64,000 nt of DNA. It comes from Isoetes taiwanensis. Taxonomy: Eukaryota > Streptophyta > Lycopodiopsida > Isoetales > Isoetaceae. Shown piece after piece: positions 22,079 through 31,270 of this stretch (positions are counted from its first letter, which is position 1; every line of letters begins with the position of its first letter). The stretch covers positions 6,576,109 to 6,640,108 of the forward strand of contig JAJEKV010000004.1 of assembly GCA_021234155.1 (NCBI GenBank), read 5' to 3'. Made by a program: the position numbers and the translations under genes. The notes under the pieces were generated by a model that was not told the DNA's origin, made no database searches, and saw only the letters and a program-made list of their open reading frames with translations.

Positions 22079-22147
22079 AGATCACACAACACGAAATGCC
22101 TTGCATGCAATTAGGTAGCAAACAATGGATTTCGCGTCGTGTGATCT
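22079..22147. terminator. Intergenic hairpin A5 (after CC1)
   Basis: AGATCACACAACACGAAATGCC pairs with GGATTTCGCGTCGTGTGATCT, with two mismatches. ATTAAA lies immediately upstream. Confidence 0.65.
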
Positions 22148-22249
22148 CCATGCCGTTCTATTTTGCTTCAATGAGAAGTTCTATCTTTAGTTATGTATCA
22201 GTAAAATTACTTATGTATAGATTGTATCACCGAAATTATCAATAAAAAT

Positions 22250-22278
22250 TATCACACGAGCTTTCGCGTCGTGTGATA
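22250..22278. terminator. Intergenic hairpin A6 (shortened)
   Basis: TATCACACGA and TCGTGTGATA form a perfect 10-bp stem with a 9-base loop. This is the duplicate of A3 after an internal deletion. Confidence 0.6.
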
Positions 22279-22324
22279 TTTCTCTGGAAGAAAAGACGCG
22301 AGAAGAAGTAACGGTCCTTTTTCC

Positions 22325-22386
22325 TCACACGACGCGAGAAGTAACGGTCCATTTTCCTGACCGACGGCATCCTTCGCGTCGTGTGA
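22325..22386. terminator. Intergenic hairpin A7
   Basis: TCACACGACGCGAGAAG and CCTTCGCGTCGTGTGA. This is the duplicate of A4, upstream of the CC2 promoter, and is better paired than A4. Confidence 0.65.
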
Positions 22387-22410
22387 CTCAAGCTACTATG
22401 AAATCTATGT

Positions 22411-22418
22411 TATAAATA
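22411..22418 (+). promoter_or_regulatory. TATA box of CC2
   Basis: TATAAATA, 99 bp upstream of ATG 22510. Confidence 0.6.
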
Positions 22419-22509
22419 GAAGACCTTCTATCTTGCCTTCGACCTCCGATCCTCTTCCGCCTTCCGCCCTCTGCTCATCTTCTACTTTCGCCTTCGGCCT
22501 TCTGCTCCG

Positions 22510-22882
22510 ATGGCATCTTCATCTTCCTCTAGCAAGCGACCGCGCCCAGAGCTACCCGTGGACATCACCAGTGGTGATGAAGAGATTCAAAGAGATTCAC
22601 GACGAAAACAGCCGTCTCATCGCCGAGAAGATCGAGGCGGTCGACAGATTAGAATTCACGAGGGGGCTGCTGCATGAGCGAGACATTGAGCTCGCGACAA
22701 CATTCACCAGGTACCGAGAGGCCAACAGCCGTAGGGCCGAGGCAGTTTTAACTGCCCACAATATTTCGCAGGCGTTAGAAGATATGGAGAAGAAGCTCCG
22801 AGCTGCGGAGGATGAGAACGCAGCTTTACGGCTTCAGCTACAGGATCATCAAAATCAGCTACAGGATCATGAAGGTCCCTAG
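22510..22882 (+). pseudogene. Coiled-coil protein CC2, frameshifted
   Basis: A tandem copy of CC1. The start MASSSSSSKRPR is followed by a 5-base deletion relative to CC1 (CACCAGTGG versus CACCCTTGCAGTGG, near 22570) that shifts the frame. After that the second frame reads VVMKRFKEIHDENSRLIAEK on to the stop. CC1 and CC2 therefore carry different disabling changes. The coil and the LRLQLQDHQNQLQDHE end are kept. Confidence 0.7.
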
Positions 22883-22968
22883 CCATTGTATCTATATATT
22901 TTTTGTTTCAAAGAAAAGTTTTCTCTATTTTTTGCTTCTATCTGTTCTCTTGTTTTGTTTTATTAAAA

Positions 22969-23036
22969 GATCACACGACGCGAAATGCCATGCTTGCAAT
23001 TAGGTAGCAATCAATGGATTTCGCGTCGTATGATCT
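22969..23036. terminator. Intergenic hairpin A8 (after CC2)
   Basis: GATCACACGACGCGAAATGCC pairs with GGATTTCGCGTCGTATGATC, with one mismatch in the core. TATTAAAAGA lies just upstream. Confidence 0.7.
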
Positions 23037-23441
23037 CCATAACGAACACCTCGTTGTATGTACAAATTCCTAATTTATTAATGGAAAACTATATGTAACA
23101 CAAATATCTAGCTAGATTATGTGATAACTTGCAGGTAAATGCGAATTAGTCATATCTAGGTTTGGCAAGCGCCAGCACTCAAAGCACGTGGCATGTGGAT
23201 GACACCGTCTACTCATATACGTGGCATGTGGATGACGTCATGCCAAGGACGTGGCATGCGCTGCCACAATAACACTGTCTTTTGTACGGCCTGCATACAG
23301 TACGGCTAGGATATGACGGATCCCATGATGTGAACATAGGCTACCGTTGCCTGATTGCATGCTATAATTTCGCCTCGTAGGATTATTACACAACTTTATC
23401 GGTACTCGCAACCGTAGATTCCAACGTATCTCTAGTTTCTA
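23037..23441. other. Promoter-side spacer of CC3
   Basis: Non-coding. ACGTGGCATG(TGGATGAC) occurs three times between 23186 and 23260; ACGTGGCA resembles a plant G-box/ABRE core. A lone TTTCGCCTCGTAGGAT at 23369 looks like one arm of a decayed hairpin. Confidence 0.4.
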
Positions 23442-23448
23442 TATAAAA
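23442..23448 (+). promoter_or_regulatory. TATA box of CC3
   Basis: TATAAAA, 96 bp upstream of ATG 23538. Confidence 0.6.
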
Positions 23449-23537
23449 CGTCGGAGGCCTTTGTCTTCTCCTATCCGCCATCTCCTGTTCTACCACATCT
23501 GCCCTCAGCCATCTCTCCTGTTCTCCCATCACTTTCA

Positions 23538-23954
23538 ATGGCCTCCAGCTCCAGTTCCATCCCTGCCGAGATCTTGTCTCAAGTTCTGGTCAAGGAAATT
23601 AAGAACATTCGTGCTGAAGCGGAGGAACGGATCCGCCTTCTGAAAGAAAAGAATGATGAAGACGTCGCCAAGCTGGTTGCGGCAGAGGACAAGGCCGCCT
23701 TCTATAGGGAGGTGATTTTAGTGCGCGACAATCAGCGGGCTGCCATAGACCGCGAATTGCGCGCCACGAGATCTAACCTCCAAGAGAGGCTTAGGGCCGC
23801 AATCGAAGCAGGCGAGGCTGCCCGAGCTCAATTCGATGAGCGGGAAGATAAGATTGCAGAGTATGAGAACGTGGTTGCGGGGCAGGCAATCATGTCGGAG
23901 GAGCAGAAAAAGATTATCACTGCCCTCCAGGAAGAGCTTGCCCGGCGATCATAG
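23538..23954 (+). CDS. Coiled-coil protein CC3 (intact)
   Basis: An intact 138-residue frame. MASSSSSIPAEILSQVLVKE mirrors the family start, and EDKAAFYREVILVRD aligns with VDRLAFTRALLHERD of CC1 and CC2. The whole body is charged coiled coil without transmembrane or signal segments. It lies between hairpins A8 and A9 and is the only undamaged CC copy, apart from uncertainty about CC4. Confidence 0.65.
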   Translation: MASSSSSIPAEILSQVLVKEIKNIRAEAEERIRLLKEKNDEDVAKLVAAEDKAAFYREVILVRDNQRAAIDRELRATRSNLQERLRAAIEAGEAARAQFDEREDKIAEYENVVAGQAIMSEEQKKIITALQEELARRS

Positions 23955-24104
23955 GCATCGGGCTCCTCCTAGAGGGGCCCGTTTTTTTTTTTAATGTTTG
24001 TAATTATTTTATTTCTCAATGGGAAAAGTTTTTGAAAAATGTGCCGAATATTACGTTTCCTATTTTTAATTTTCAATATCTGTGGTAGAGAGAATGACAA
24101 GACA

Positions 24105-24170
24105 GATCACACGAAGCGAAACCCTTCATAGGGTTTTAAAGCGCGTGTGCAGATTTCGCGTGGTGTGATA
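24105..24170. terminator. Intergenic hairpin A9 (after CC3)
   Basis: GATCACACGAAGCGAA pairs with GATTTCGCGTGGTGTGATA, with two mismatches in the core. Confidence 0.6.
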
Positions 24171-24265
24171 CAGTGTAGTTAGAATAGTTATTAATGTGTT
24201 CCAGCGGACAGTACCATTAATGTGTTCTAGCGGACACGTGTTTAATATGTTCAAGCGCTAATATG

Positions 24266-24272
24266 TATAAAT
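24266..24272 (+). promoter_or_regulatory. TATA box of CC4
   Basis: TATAAAT, 93 bp upstream of ATG 24359. Confidence 0.6.
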
Positions 24273-24358
24273 TGAGGTCCTTGCATTGTGCTCCTTCCAC
24301 CGGTTAGAGTCTTTGCTCCTCACTTCTATAATTTTAACGTCCCTCCCATTTGTCATCT

Positions 24359-24830
24359 ATGGCCTCCACATCCTCAACCGCTGATAAGGGAAAATGCCAG
24401 AGGATAGAACTCCCTTCTGACATAGTGTTGGGTGTTCTAATGAAGAGGTTGAAGGAGCAAGATGATCTTCTAAATGAAAAATGCCGTTACAATTCAGCAG
24501 AAAGAAGAAGAGAATGAATTCAACCTTCTCATGCTTCGTAGCCAGGAGAGGCAAATCAGGCGGTTGAATAGAAGGCTGGACAGGAGGGGATGCCCCAACA
24601 ACTGCACTGAGGTGGTTATGACAGCAACGAGGTTGCTAATTCAGGCAGAAGAACATGTTGTGCTATTGGGACAGGAGCGGGACATGTACAAAGAGATGGT
24701 GGACAGATTGGAGGAACGTTTGGATAGGGTGATTGCTCGCTTAAGGAGAAGAGATGGAGACGAAGACGAGGACGGAGCTGATGATGATAATGAAGATAAT
24801 GAAGAAGAGCTCGCACTAGAGCAACAATGA
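24359..24830 (+). pseudogene. Coiled-coil protein CC4, frameshifted
   Basis: ATG 24359 opens MASTSSTADKGKCQR, then the family block ELPSDIVLGVLMKRLKEQDD, stopping after a frame change near 24475. The next frame runs to 24830 with KEEENEFNLLMLRSQER, EERLDRVIARLRRRDG and an acidic C-terminus (EDEDGADDDNEDNEEELALE). Same family as CC1-CC3 but more diverged. Confidence 0.6.
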
Positions 24831-24912
24831 GTCGTTGTATTTTGTTTTTCAATGTAACATTTTTCACAACTTTAATCAAAAGTAACCTTTTTTTATTATT
24901 ATCTTGTAAAGC

Positions 24913-24977
24913 TTCACACGACGCGAGGCCACATAAATGCAAGCAATAGCGAACTCCACTGTTCGCACCGTATGATA
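24913..24977. terminator. Hairpin A10a, 3' of CC4
   Basis: TTCACACGACGCGA pairs with TTCGCACCGTATGATA with several mismatches. It lies 83 bp after the CC4 stop and is side by side with A10b. Confidence 0.55.
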
Positions 24978-24984
24978 CAAATAA

Positions 24985-25049
24985 GATCACACGACGCGAA
25001 GCTACAGTTGTGCAAACAAGGTTGGAGGCAAGTACTTCGCGTCGTGTGA
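24985..25049. terminator. Hairpin A10b, 3' of gene Z
   Basis: GATCACACGACGCGAAG (from 24985) pairs with ACTTCGCGTCGTGTGA (25034-25049). It lies 13 bp beyond the stop of minus-strand gene Z. The convergent pair CC4/Z thus has two hairpins, one per gene end. Confidence 0.7.
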
Positions 25050-25061
25050 ACATGCTACACA

Positions 25062-27674
25062 TTACAAGTATACTTTACCGATTCTTTGTCTCTTAGACCT
25101 GCACTGTTGCGATGCTAGTGGGGCCCTAGAATTTTGTTTTCTCTTCAGCATTATGCCAATGGTGTTTACGACTTCTGGGTTGCTCCTTAAAGTGACCTTC
25201 TTGTCGTATTTAGCCATCGCCCTTCTATAAAACCACTCTGTCATCTGCCTTAGAGGGTTGGTTCCCACATTTCCACCCCCTCTTTGAGTGTTACGATGAA
25301 AGGCTATTTTAGCTTGTTTATGCGACTTCTCCATGCCTTGTGCACTCCACACTGCTAGGCTTCCATACTTCCTAAAAAACCAAGGTGCATGAGCCCAAAA
25401 GATGTGCAAGTAGTGCGTGACTTAACTCTCTCCCCATGCGTCTATGAAAGCTCTAATAAATTTGTTATTCGCTTGCACGAACATTTCTGCATCTTCTCTT
25501 GTGAGGTCCATTCTCCAATGTATGGGAACAATTCGGACAAATGCATCCCATGCTTTTTTTTCCCTCAATGCCGAACGAACGCCATCACAGGCGGGTCCTG
25601 CTCCGCATCAACCAGCAATTTTCCAAATTCATAGACCTTTTCTCCCATCCGTTTCCGTTCGAGCCTCTCTATGATTCTTTATGAAGGCGTCGAGCTTTCA
25701 CCCTCCAATTGACACCTTCGAGGCACACTTGTTCTTCCCCCCCTGTTTAGCATTGAGCTCTAATCTTACATTGCCACCATGCAAACACATACTCGATAGA
25801 ACATGTTCAACTCTCTACGAATTCCTTCCCTTCTCTTCTTGTCTCAAATGTTCCACACGAATCTGCGGCTCAAAAATATCATCTTGTCGATGATTCTCAC
25901 AAAGCCGTTGCAAAGTGCGATCTGAACCCTCTCTAATGGAATGGAGAAAATGCCATGGAACTTGGGATCTTCTTCTCCTCTATTAGAAGCATTTGCTTGG
26001 TTAAGGGACAAGGTTGAAACAGTCTTCCCAATTACTTGACTTCCTTGCATGATTGCAAAGATGCATACAACTTTTGCATGTTCCTTGTCCTCCTCCACTT
26101 ATGTTGTACATTGCTTTCTCAGTTTTTAAATCAGACGCCAAGTGAAAAATTACTTTGTAAGATCCATAGTGATCTACTTGCAATTTTTCCCCTCCCTCGA
26201 ATCTAGATATTAGACTCGGGATGTCAGTTTGATTGAACACCCATTTCAATAACTCGTGGGTTTCTTTCTGAACTTTAAAGAGACCTAACCACCAGATGTC
26301 ATCTTCAGATTGACATGAGAACCATTTTTCGGCACACTTCTTCTCCTCGTCCGTCACCTCTACATCTTTTTTAATATTTTTGTTGCTCTTTGATTTAGCA
26401 TGTGCAATTGCATTCTCAATTGCTCTATTCATGATGACAACGGATACCCTCTCATACTTCTCAAACTTGGTCAATTCCATTTCATCCAATTTTATGCAAA
26501 CTTCAATCTCACCATTAGTTTCTGCAACTGTTAAGTCATAATATTTGACAAGGAATTGTAAGAGAGTAACCAGGTCAATCCAAAGATTATTGCGTTCATT
26601 CATTCCAACTATATCACAACAATCCTTGCCATTCTTATCTTTTATGGCTATGGCAGGACCAGCACATTCAACGTGGTGCATCTCTCCTAATATGGCATAC
26701 ACCATCTTTGTCCTAGTAACCCTTGTATTCTCGACAATTTGTGGACGTGGAGCGAATACTTTTTTTGTGCCCATTCTTTTCAACGCTTCGTGGAATGGTA
26801 ACCAAGCCTACTGATGCCTACATCATCACAAACAGTCTGTACATCTGTCGCTTCTAGCTTCTTGTAGATCTCTCCTAGTACCATTTCCAATACCATCTTC
26901 TTGAGAGAAGAGTTGTAGGGCTGATAAATCATGTCCACTATCTCCCTGTTTGTCGCTAGGTTCTTCACTACGTAACTAAGATTGCTTCTAGTTTTCCCAG
27001 ATCTTAATTGGCCTTTGCTAGTGTTGTAAACGGACCTTGTGGCCGTGACCCTGCGTCTGAATGCACCTGATCCAAACTTCAGTTCCTCTATCGGTCGAAA
27101 GTGCTTCTTCCTTTCTCGCAAGCCAAGGGGTGTTTTCTTCAAATTCTTTAACCTACATTGAAGCCCAAAGTTTGCTCTTTCGAGCTCTTGGATCTTTTCT
27201 TGCAGCTGCCCTATCACCAATTTGGACTTGTCCACGTCGTATCTCAAAGAAGTTTCCCTCCCCAAGCCGTCATTCCTTTCCTTCATTACAGTGGAGTAAT
27301 GAAGCGAGAGAAAAAAGAGCTGCTGGTTTAATCTCTTGTGACAATCGGAAGCAGCTCATCTCAAGGAACTGTATTCGATTCCGAATGCCTTCATCCTCTC
27401 TCAATCTCTCACAATATCCCAGGAGGCCAGAGTTACCGTCACCACAAAATCGGACTAAACTTGAAACGTCCCGAAATGATGGTTTCTTGCCACTCAACGG
27501 ATCCAATGGATATAAACTGCCATCCGCCCAGATGTCGACACTTTTTGAGCCTGCAAGATGCAACACGTCGAGGTCTAAGTTCTTATTTTTTAGACCTCCT
27601 TTTTTGCGATTGAAGACTGGAGCATATTTGTGAGTCAGTTGGATCCTTATCCACACATCATTTGGAGCTTCCAT
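25062..27674 (-). pseudogene. Large unrecognised protein Z, several frameshifts
   Basis: A minus-strand coding tract of about 870 codons in at least five frame segments, starting at MEAPNDVWIRIQL (27674) and ending ...GKVYL at 25062. Frame changes fall near 27280, 26805, 26050 and in 25410-25840. Order of features: N-terminal LDLDVLHLAGSKSVDIWADG; a coiled coil IGQLQEKIQELERANFGL; a middle region with ISGGGQGTCKSCMHLC (a CxxC pair); and a C-terminal VTHYLHIFWAHAPWFF, then YGSLAVWSAQGMEKSHKQAK and TQRGGG. The last block resembles, from memory, a large multicopy family of unknown function in plants and animals. As the biggest gene, next to one end and in opposite orientation, it is the best transposase candidate, but I see no proven DDE triad. 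Confidence 0.5.
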
Positions 27675-27681
27675 ACTGCAT

Positions 27682-27748
27682 GGATCGCACGGCGCGAAAT
27701 GAAGGTGTACAATTTGTATGCCCCAGCACAATTCGCTTCGTGTGAGCC
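27682..27748. terminator. Hairpin A11, upstream of gene Z
   Basis: GGATCGCACGGCGCGAAATG pairs with ATTCGCTTCGTGTGAGCC. It ends 8 bp from the likely Z start codon, so it lies in the Z leader or marks the 5' gene border. Confidence 0.6.
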
Positions 27749-28305
27749 GAATGTCCGTACTAACCTCGTTTTTGAAATTTGCAACGTGCATATGGAAATC
27801 GAAAAGTCTATTCTCCTACTACATTAAGCAAATTCAAAATTCGAATTGTAGGGGGGCGGGAAGCCTGTATTGGGATGAAGTAAAGATCCCGGTTTACGAA
27901 CTTTTAAGGCGCAATCGCAGCGCCTCGAAATGAAAGTCTGATACAAAGCTTCAACCTACACATTCAAATTTTGAAATGTAGAAGGCGGGAAGCTTGTATG
28001 GCCATGGCCTCTAAATGAAAATAGTGCAAGACAAGAATCGGTGACGCGCATGCTTGGTATCTGACAAACCAAGAGACACCGTCATGAGTTGCCGGTATGC
28101 TATAATGCAAGTGGCTTTTTAGAAGCGCCACGTGTTGCATCAGTCTGTCTGACAACCAACAGAATTAAATACATATGGCTATAATAAATGCGACCCCCTT
28201 ATTCCGGGAGAATATTCCAAGCAAATCTGTAATTATGAGAGTTTGGTATCCTAGGTGGCATGGGAAAAAAGGAACGGAAATATGACGTGGAATGGCTGAT
28301 AGGAG
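27749..28305. other. Right subterminal region of the element
   Basis: Non-coding. A 35-bp motif with TTCAAAATT/TTGAAATGTAG followed by GGCGGGAAGC(C/T)TGTAT occurs twice (about 27831-27872 and 27964-28000). It may be a subterminal binding repeat. Confidence 0.4.
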
Positions 28306-28336
28306 GCCATTTTGAGACCCCAAATCCGCCCTAATG
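28306..28336 (-). repeat. Right terminal inverted repeat
   Basis: Inverse of 16669-16699 with one mismatch. The flanking T at 28337 continues the interrupted LTR. Confidence 0.85.
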
Positions 28337-28975
28337 TCAGCTGTAGCCGGACAAGCCTTTGTTGCCAGCCAGTCTAACCCTGCCACCTACAGCTAGGCGG
28401 GCTCCTATGCACAGGCCGCATTAATTGGGAATTAATGTGACTAAACTAGAATCATCAATCTATGAAGGCTTTGAGACTCTACTCCCCTTCCCAATACACA
28501 GAAGTGCGCACAGGGCATTCCAAACAGAAATCAATGAACTGAAATAATCATAACCAGGGAGCATAAGTGCCATATGATGCAGGCATTCTATAGGCTCGAG
28601 CAGGGCAACAAAACGGTGCAGAAGTACACCGAGGAATTCATGAGACTAATGCTTTATATGCCGAAGTTGAGTGAAAGACATGCAGTAGAAGAGTATATCA
28701 AAGGTCCTAACGATGAAATCAGGAAGCTTATAAGAGCTACAAACCCTAGAACAATATCGGAAGTGGAGTTAAAAGCCATAACCTTGCAGGGGGTAGGGTC
28801 CCAAGACAATAGGCCGAAATAAAATAGGTATGATAAAGAAAAAAGCTCAGGAGTTAGCAGTCTGAAGGCAACTAGCCTACCATCTGCTAAAAGCCCTTAC
28901 AACGGTAACTATGGGAAGCAAGATAAAAAGCAGGTCAACTCAAGGGGTAAGGAGGAAGATTGAACTACTCAAAAG
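28337..28975 (+). pseudogene. LTR right part and gypsy Gag fragment (copy 1)
   Basis: 28337-28545 continues the LTR left at 16668. From about 28574 it reads FYRLEQGNKTVQKYTEEFMR and LMLYMPKLSERHAVEEYI, the retrotransposon Gag C-terminal domain of a Ty3/gypsy element, ending at 28822. No Gag start or primer site is present, so it is a rearranged fragment. Repeated at 30640-31270. Confidence 0.65.
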
Positions 28976-28976
28976 A

Positions 28977-28989
28977 ATTATTATTATTA

Positions 28990-29020
<31 letters not shown>

Positions 29021-31270
29021 TTTATTTAATTTTTTTTTTTTTTGGAAGGCACGGTTGGTGGGACTTGCACCCCCCACGTCTCCCACCCGATGGTAGCCAG
29101 TGGGTTTTGAACCCCAAAACCCACTGGCTACCATCGGGCGAACATGAATTAATTTTTAACATCCAGAAAGACCAAAAAAGGTCATGGAACGCATATGATG
29201 GCATCTTATTTTTACTCTAACAAGTTCCATAATTTCATCTACATGTTCGTTTGCCCAGCCAGAATCTGTACTACTATTGCAAAGGTTTTTGACACAATGC
29301 CTCGGGAAAAGCTGTGGGAAAGATTGAAGTAGTTAAAGGCCCCTGTGAATTTGCAAAAAAAATATACAGGTTGTATGAGACATGCTGAGGCCGTAGGCAC
29401 CGTCAGGACAACATGTCAATAATAGTATTGGGGTATGCCAGGGATGCCCACTCTCTCCAAAGATGTCTGATCTTTATATTGACCAATTCGAACGGTGACT
29501 TGTTGAACACGGGGAAACAGAGGTTAGCTTGTGCGCCAAAATATTAGGTAGCTCATATATGCTGATGATGTGGACATCTTAGCCTACACCTCGAATGACA
29601 TGCAACGCCATCTAGATGCCCTGGGGCCACTGGAATGCGGATTAATTTGGGCAAGACTAAGATACTGCTCATCCTCGCGCCAGTCAAGACCTCTACTTTT
29701 ACGTCAGGGGCAAAATGTGGAGCTAGTACACACCTACAAGTATTTGGACATAGAGTTTCCTTCTACCACAAACTGGGACAATCCTATTGGGTTATGAGTG
29801 GCAGTGGGCTGGAAGTCATTGTATATAATGCAGCTCAATAGTTAAAAGGCGAAGAACTGTATGACTGGGCCAATCAATTGTGACGGCCCGTGCTCGTATA
29901 TGATGCCCCGATCGTATAGGAACCGGAGATTCCCTCCTGCCAACTAAGCATGCCAACACGAGGATGCCCATCTGACGTCAGACCCTTGATGGTGAGCAAG
30001 AATCTGACGGGAAAGAATGGACGTGTCATTCATCCCATCTCCCTCGGGATCGACCTAGCTACAAAAGTGCATAACATAAGTACAACACATCACATCAATA
30101 CATATTCACCTCGAAGGGTGGGATCACTATAGCAAACATAGCATCTGAAATGACAAACGACAATAACATCAACAAATGGGGAATCCTACCCAAGGCTCAG
30201 ACTCAAGGGGATTGACTGAGAGCTTGGGATCTCCAGAAGTCAATGCAAATAGAATTGATGGCAATTGATTTAGTTGGGATTTAGTTGGCATAGAACATGG
30301 CCGTTGGGTAGTCTACTCTATCCGCCCCTCCTATGCATACTTTGCAGATAGGCTAATAAGTCTTGGAGCTTGACCGTAGCCTGTCGGGTGCATAGTTAGA
30401 GGGACTACTCCTGAGTTGCATCTCCCCAGCCCCGATGAGGCAGGAGGGGATCACTCCCCTCCAGAAGGTCCATGCCAACTACAAGCGAGCTAGAGGGTGT
30501 CATGCACGTACATGACTTGAACCCCACTGAGGTGATGCATAACTCAGGAGATGTCGAGCCTATACCTTGCCCACACTCAGTGGCAAGATATTAGGCCTAG
30601 CCCACAATGCTCCCCGGCCGTCGCTACGCATCAGAGGGATCAGTTGTAGCCAGACAAGCCTTTGTTGCCAGCCAGTCTAACCCTACCACCTACAGCTAGG
30701 TGGGCTCCTATGCACAGGCCGCATTAATTGGGAATTAATGTGACTAAACTAGAATCATCAATCTATGAAGGCTTTGAGACTCTACTCCCCTTCCCAATAC
30801 ACAGAAGTGCGCACATGGCATTCCAAACAGAAATCAATGAACTGAAATAATCATAACCAGGGAGCATAAGTGCCATATGATGCAGGCATTCTATAGGCTC
30901 GAGCAGGGCAACAAAACGGTGCAGAAGTACACCGAGAAATTCATGAGACTAATGCTTTATATGCCGAAGTTGAGTGAAAGACATGCAGTAGAAGAGTATA
31001 TCAATGGCCTAACGATGAAATCAGGAAGCTTATAAGAGCTACAAACCCTAGAACAATATCGGAAGTGGAGTTAAAAGCCATAACCTTGCAGGGGGTAGGG
31101 TCCCAAGACAATAGGCCAAAATAAAATAGGTATGATAAAGAAAAAAGCTCAGAAGTTAGCAGTCCGAAGGCAACTAGCCTAGCATCTGCTAAAAGCCCTT
31201 ACAACGGTAACTATGGGAAGCAAGATAAAAAGCAGGTCAACTCAAGGGGTAAGGAGGAAGATTGAACTAC
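28977..31270 (+). repeat. Second copy of the SINE-LINE-LTR-Gag block with empty site
   Basis: Repeats 15036-16668 joined to 28337-28975 with only scattered changes: SINE with the same foldback at 29086-29138, LINE remnant 29254-29875, LTR from 29879, Gag to about 31265. Because the left and right halves are contiguous here, this copy lacks the 11.67-kb element. It is a tandem duplication that predates the insertion, or a copy that escaped it. Confidence 0.85.
30639..30640. other. Empty insertion site of the 11.67-kb element
   Basis: CAGAGGGA/TCAGTTGTAGCC here corresponds to CAGAGGGA (ending 16668) and TCAGCTGTAGCC (from 28337) around the element. No bases are duplicated or lost. Confidence 0.85.

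Larger units (their letters stand above)
21181..23036. repeat. Tandem duplication of the CC1 unit
   Basis: 21181-22147 (end of the X 3' UTR, hairpins A3/A4, CC1, hairpin A5) is repeated as 22190-23036 (hairpins A6/A7, CC2, hairpin A8). The copies share promoter, UTR and hairpins. The second has lost the loop of A3 and gained a partial ACGCGAGAAG...CGGTCC repeat. Confidence 0.8.
16669..28336. mobile_element. 11.67-kb multigene element with terminal inverted repeats
   Basis: The left end CATTAGGGCGG... (16669) and right end ...CCGCCCTAATG (28336) form inverted repeats matching 30 of 31 bases, with weaker similarity to about 70 bp (both contain TTCCACGTCA). The flanks join without a gap in the second LTR copy, where GAGGGA/TCAG at 30639/30640 is the empty site, so this is a true insertion. 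No target duplication is visible: A on the left and T on the right are simply separated. Contents in order: BAH-like ORF, degraded ORF, ubiquitin-like ORF, long-tailed histone H3, degraded ORF, acidic protein X, four coiled-coil paralogues, and minus-strand gene Z. Hairpins of one sequence family separate them. I do not recognise the superfamily. Polintons, Helitrons, CACTA and hAT do not fit. Confidence 0.85.

Noticed and set aside
21264-25049. CRISPR array
   Set aside because: The repeated units are inverted repeats between genes, unevenly spaced by hundreds of bases, with no short uniform spacers.
16669-28336. Helitron interpretation
   Set aside because: Insertion between A and T without duplication fits a Helitron, but Helitrons lack terminal inverted repeats and end in CTRR with a nearby hairpin; this element has matching 31-bp TIRs and no Rep/helicase gene.
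16669-28336. Polinton/Maverick interpretation
   Set aside because: No protein-primed DNA polymerase, integrase, ATPase or capsid gene is visible, and there is no 6-bp target duplication.
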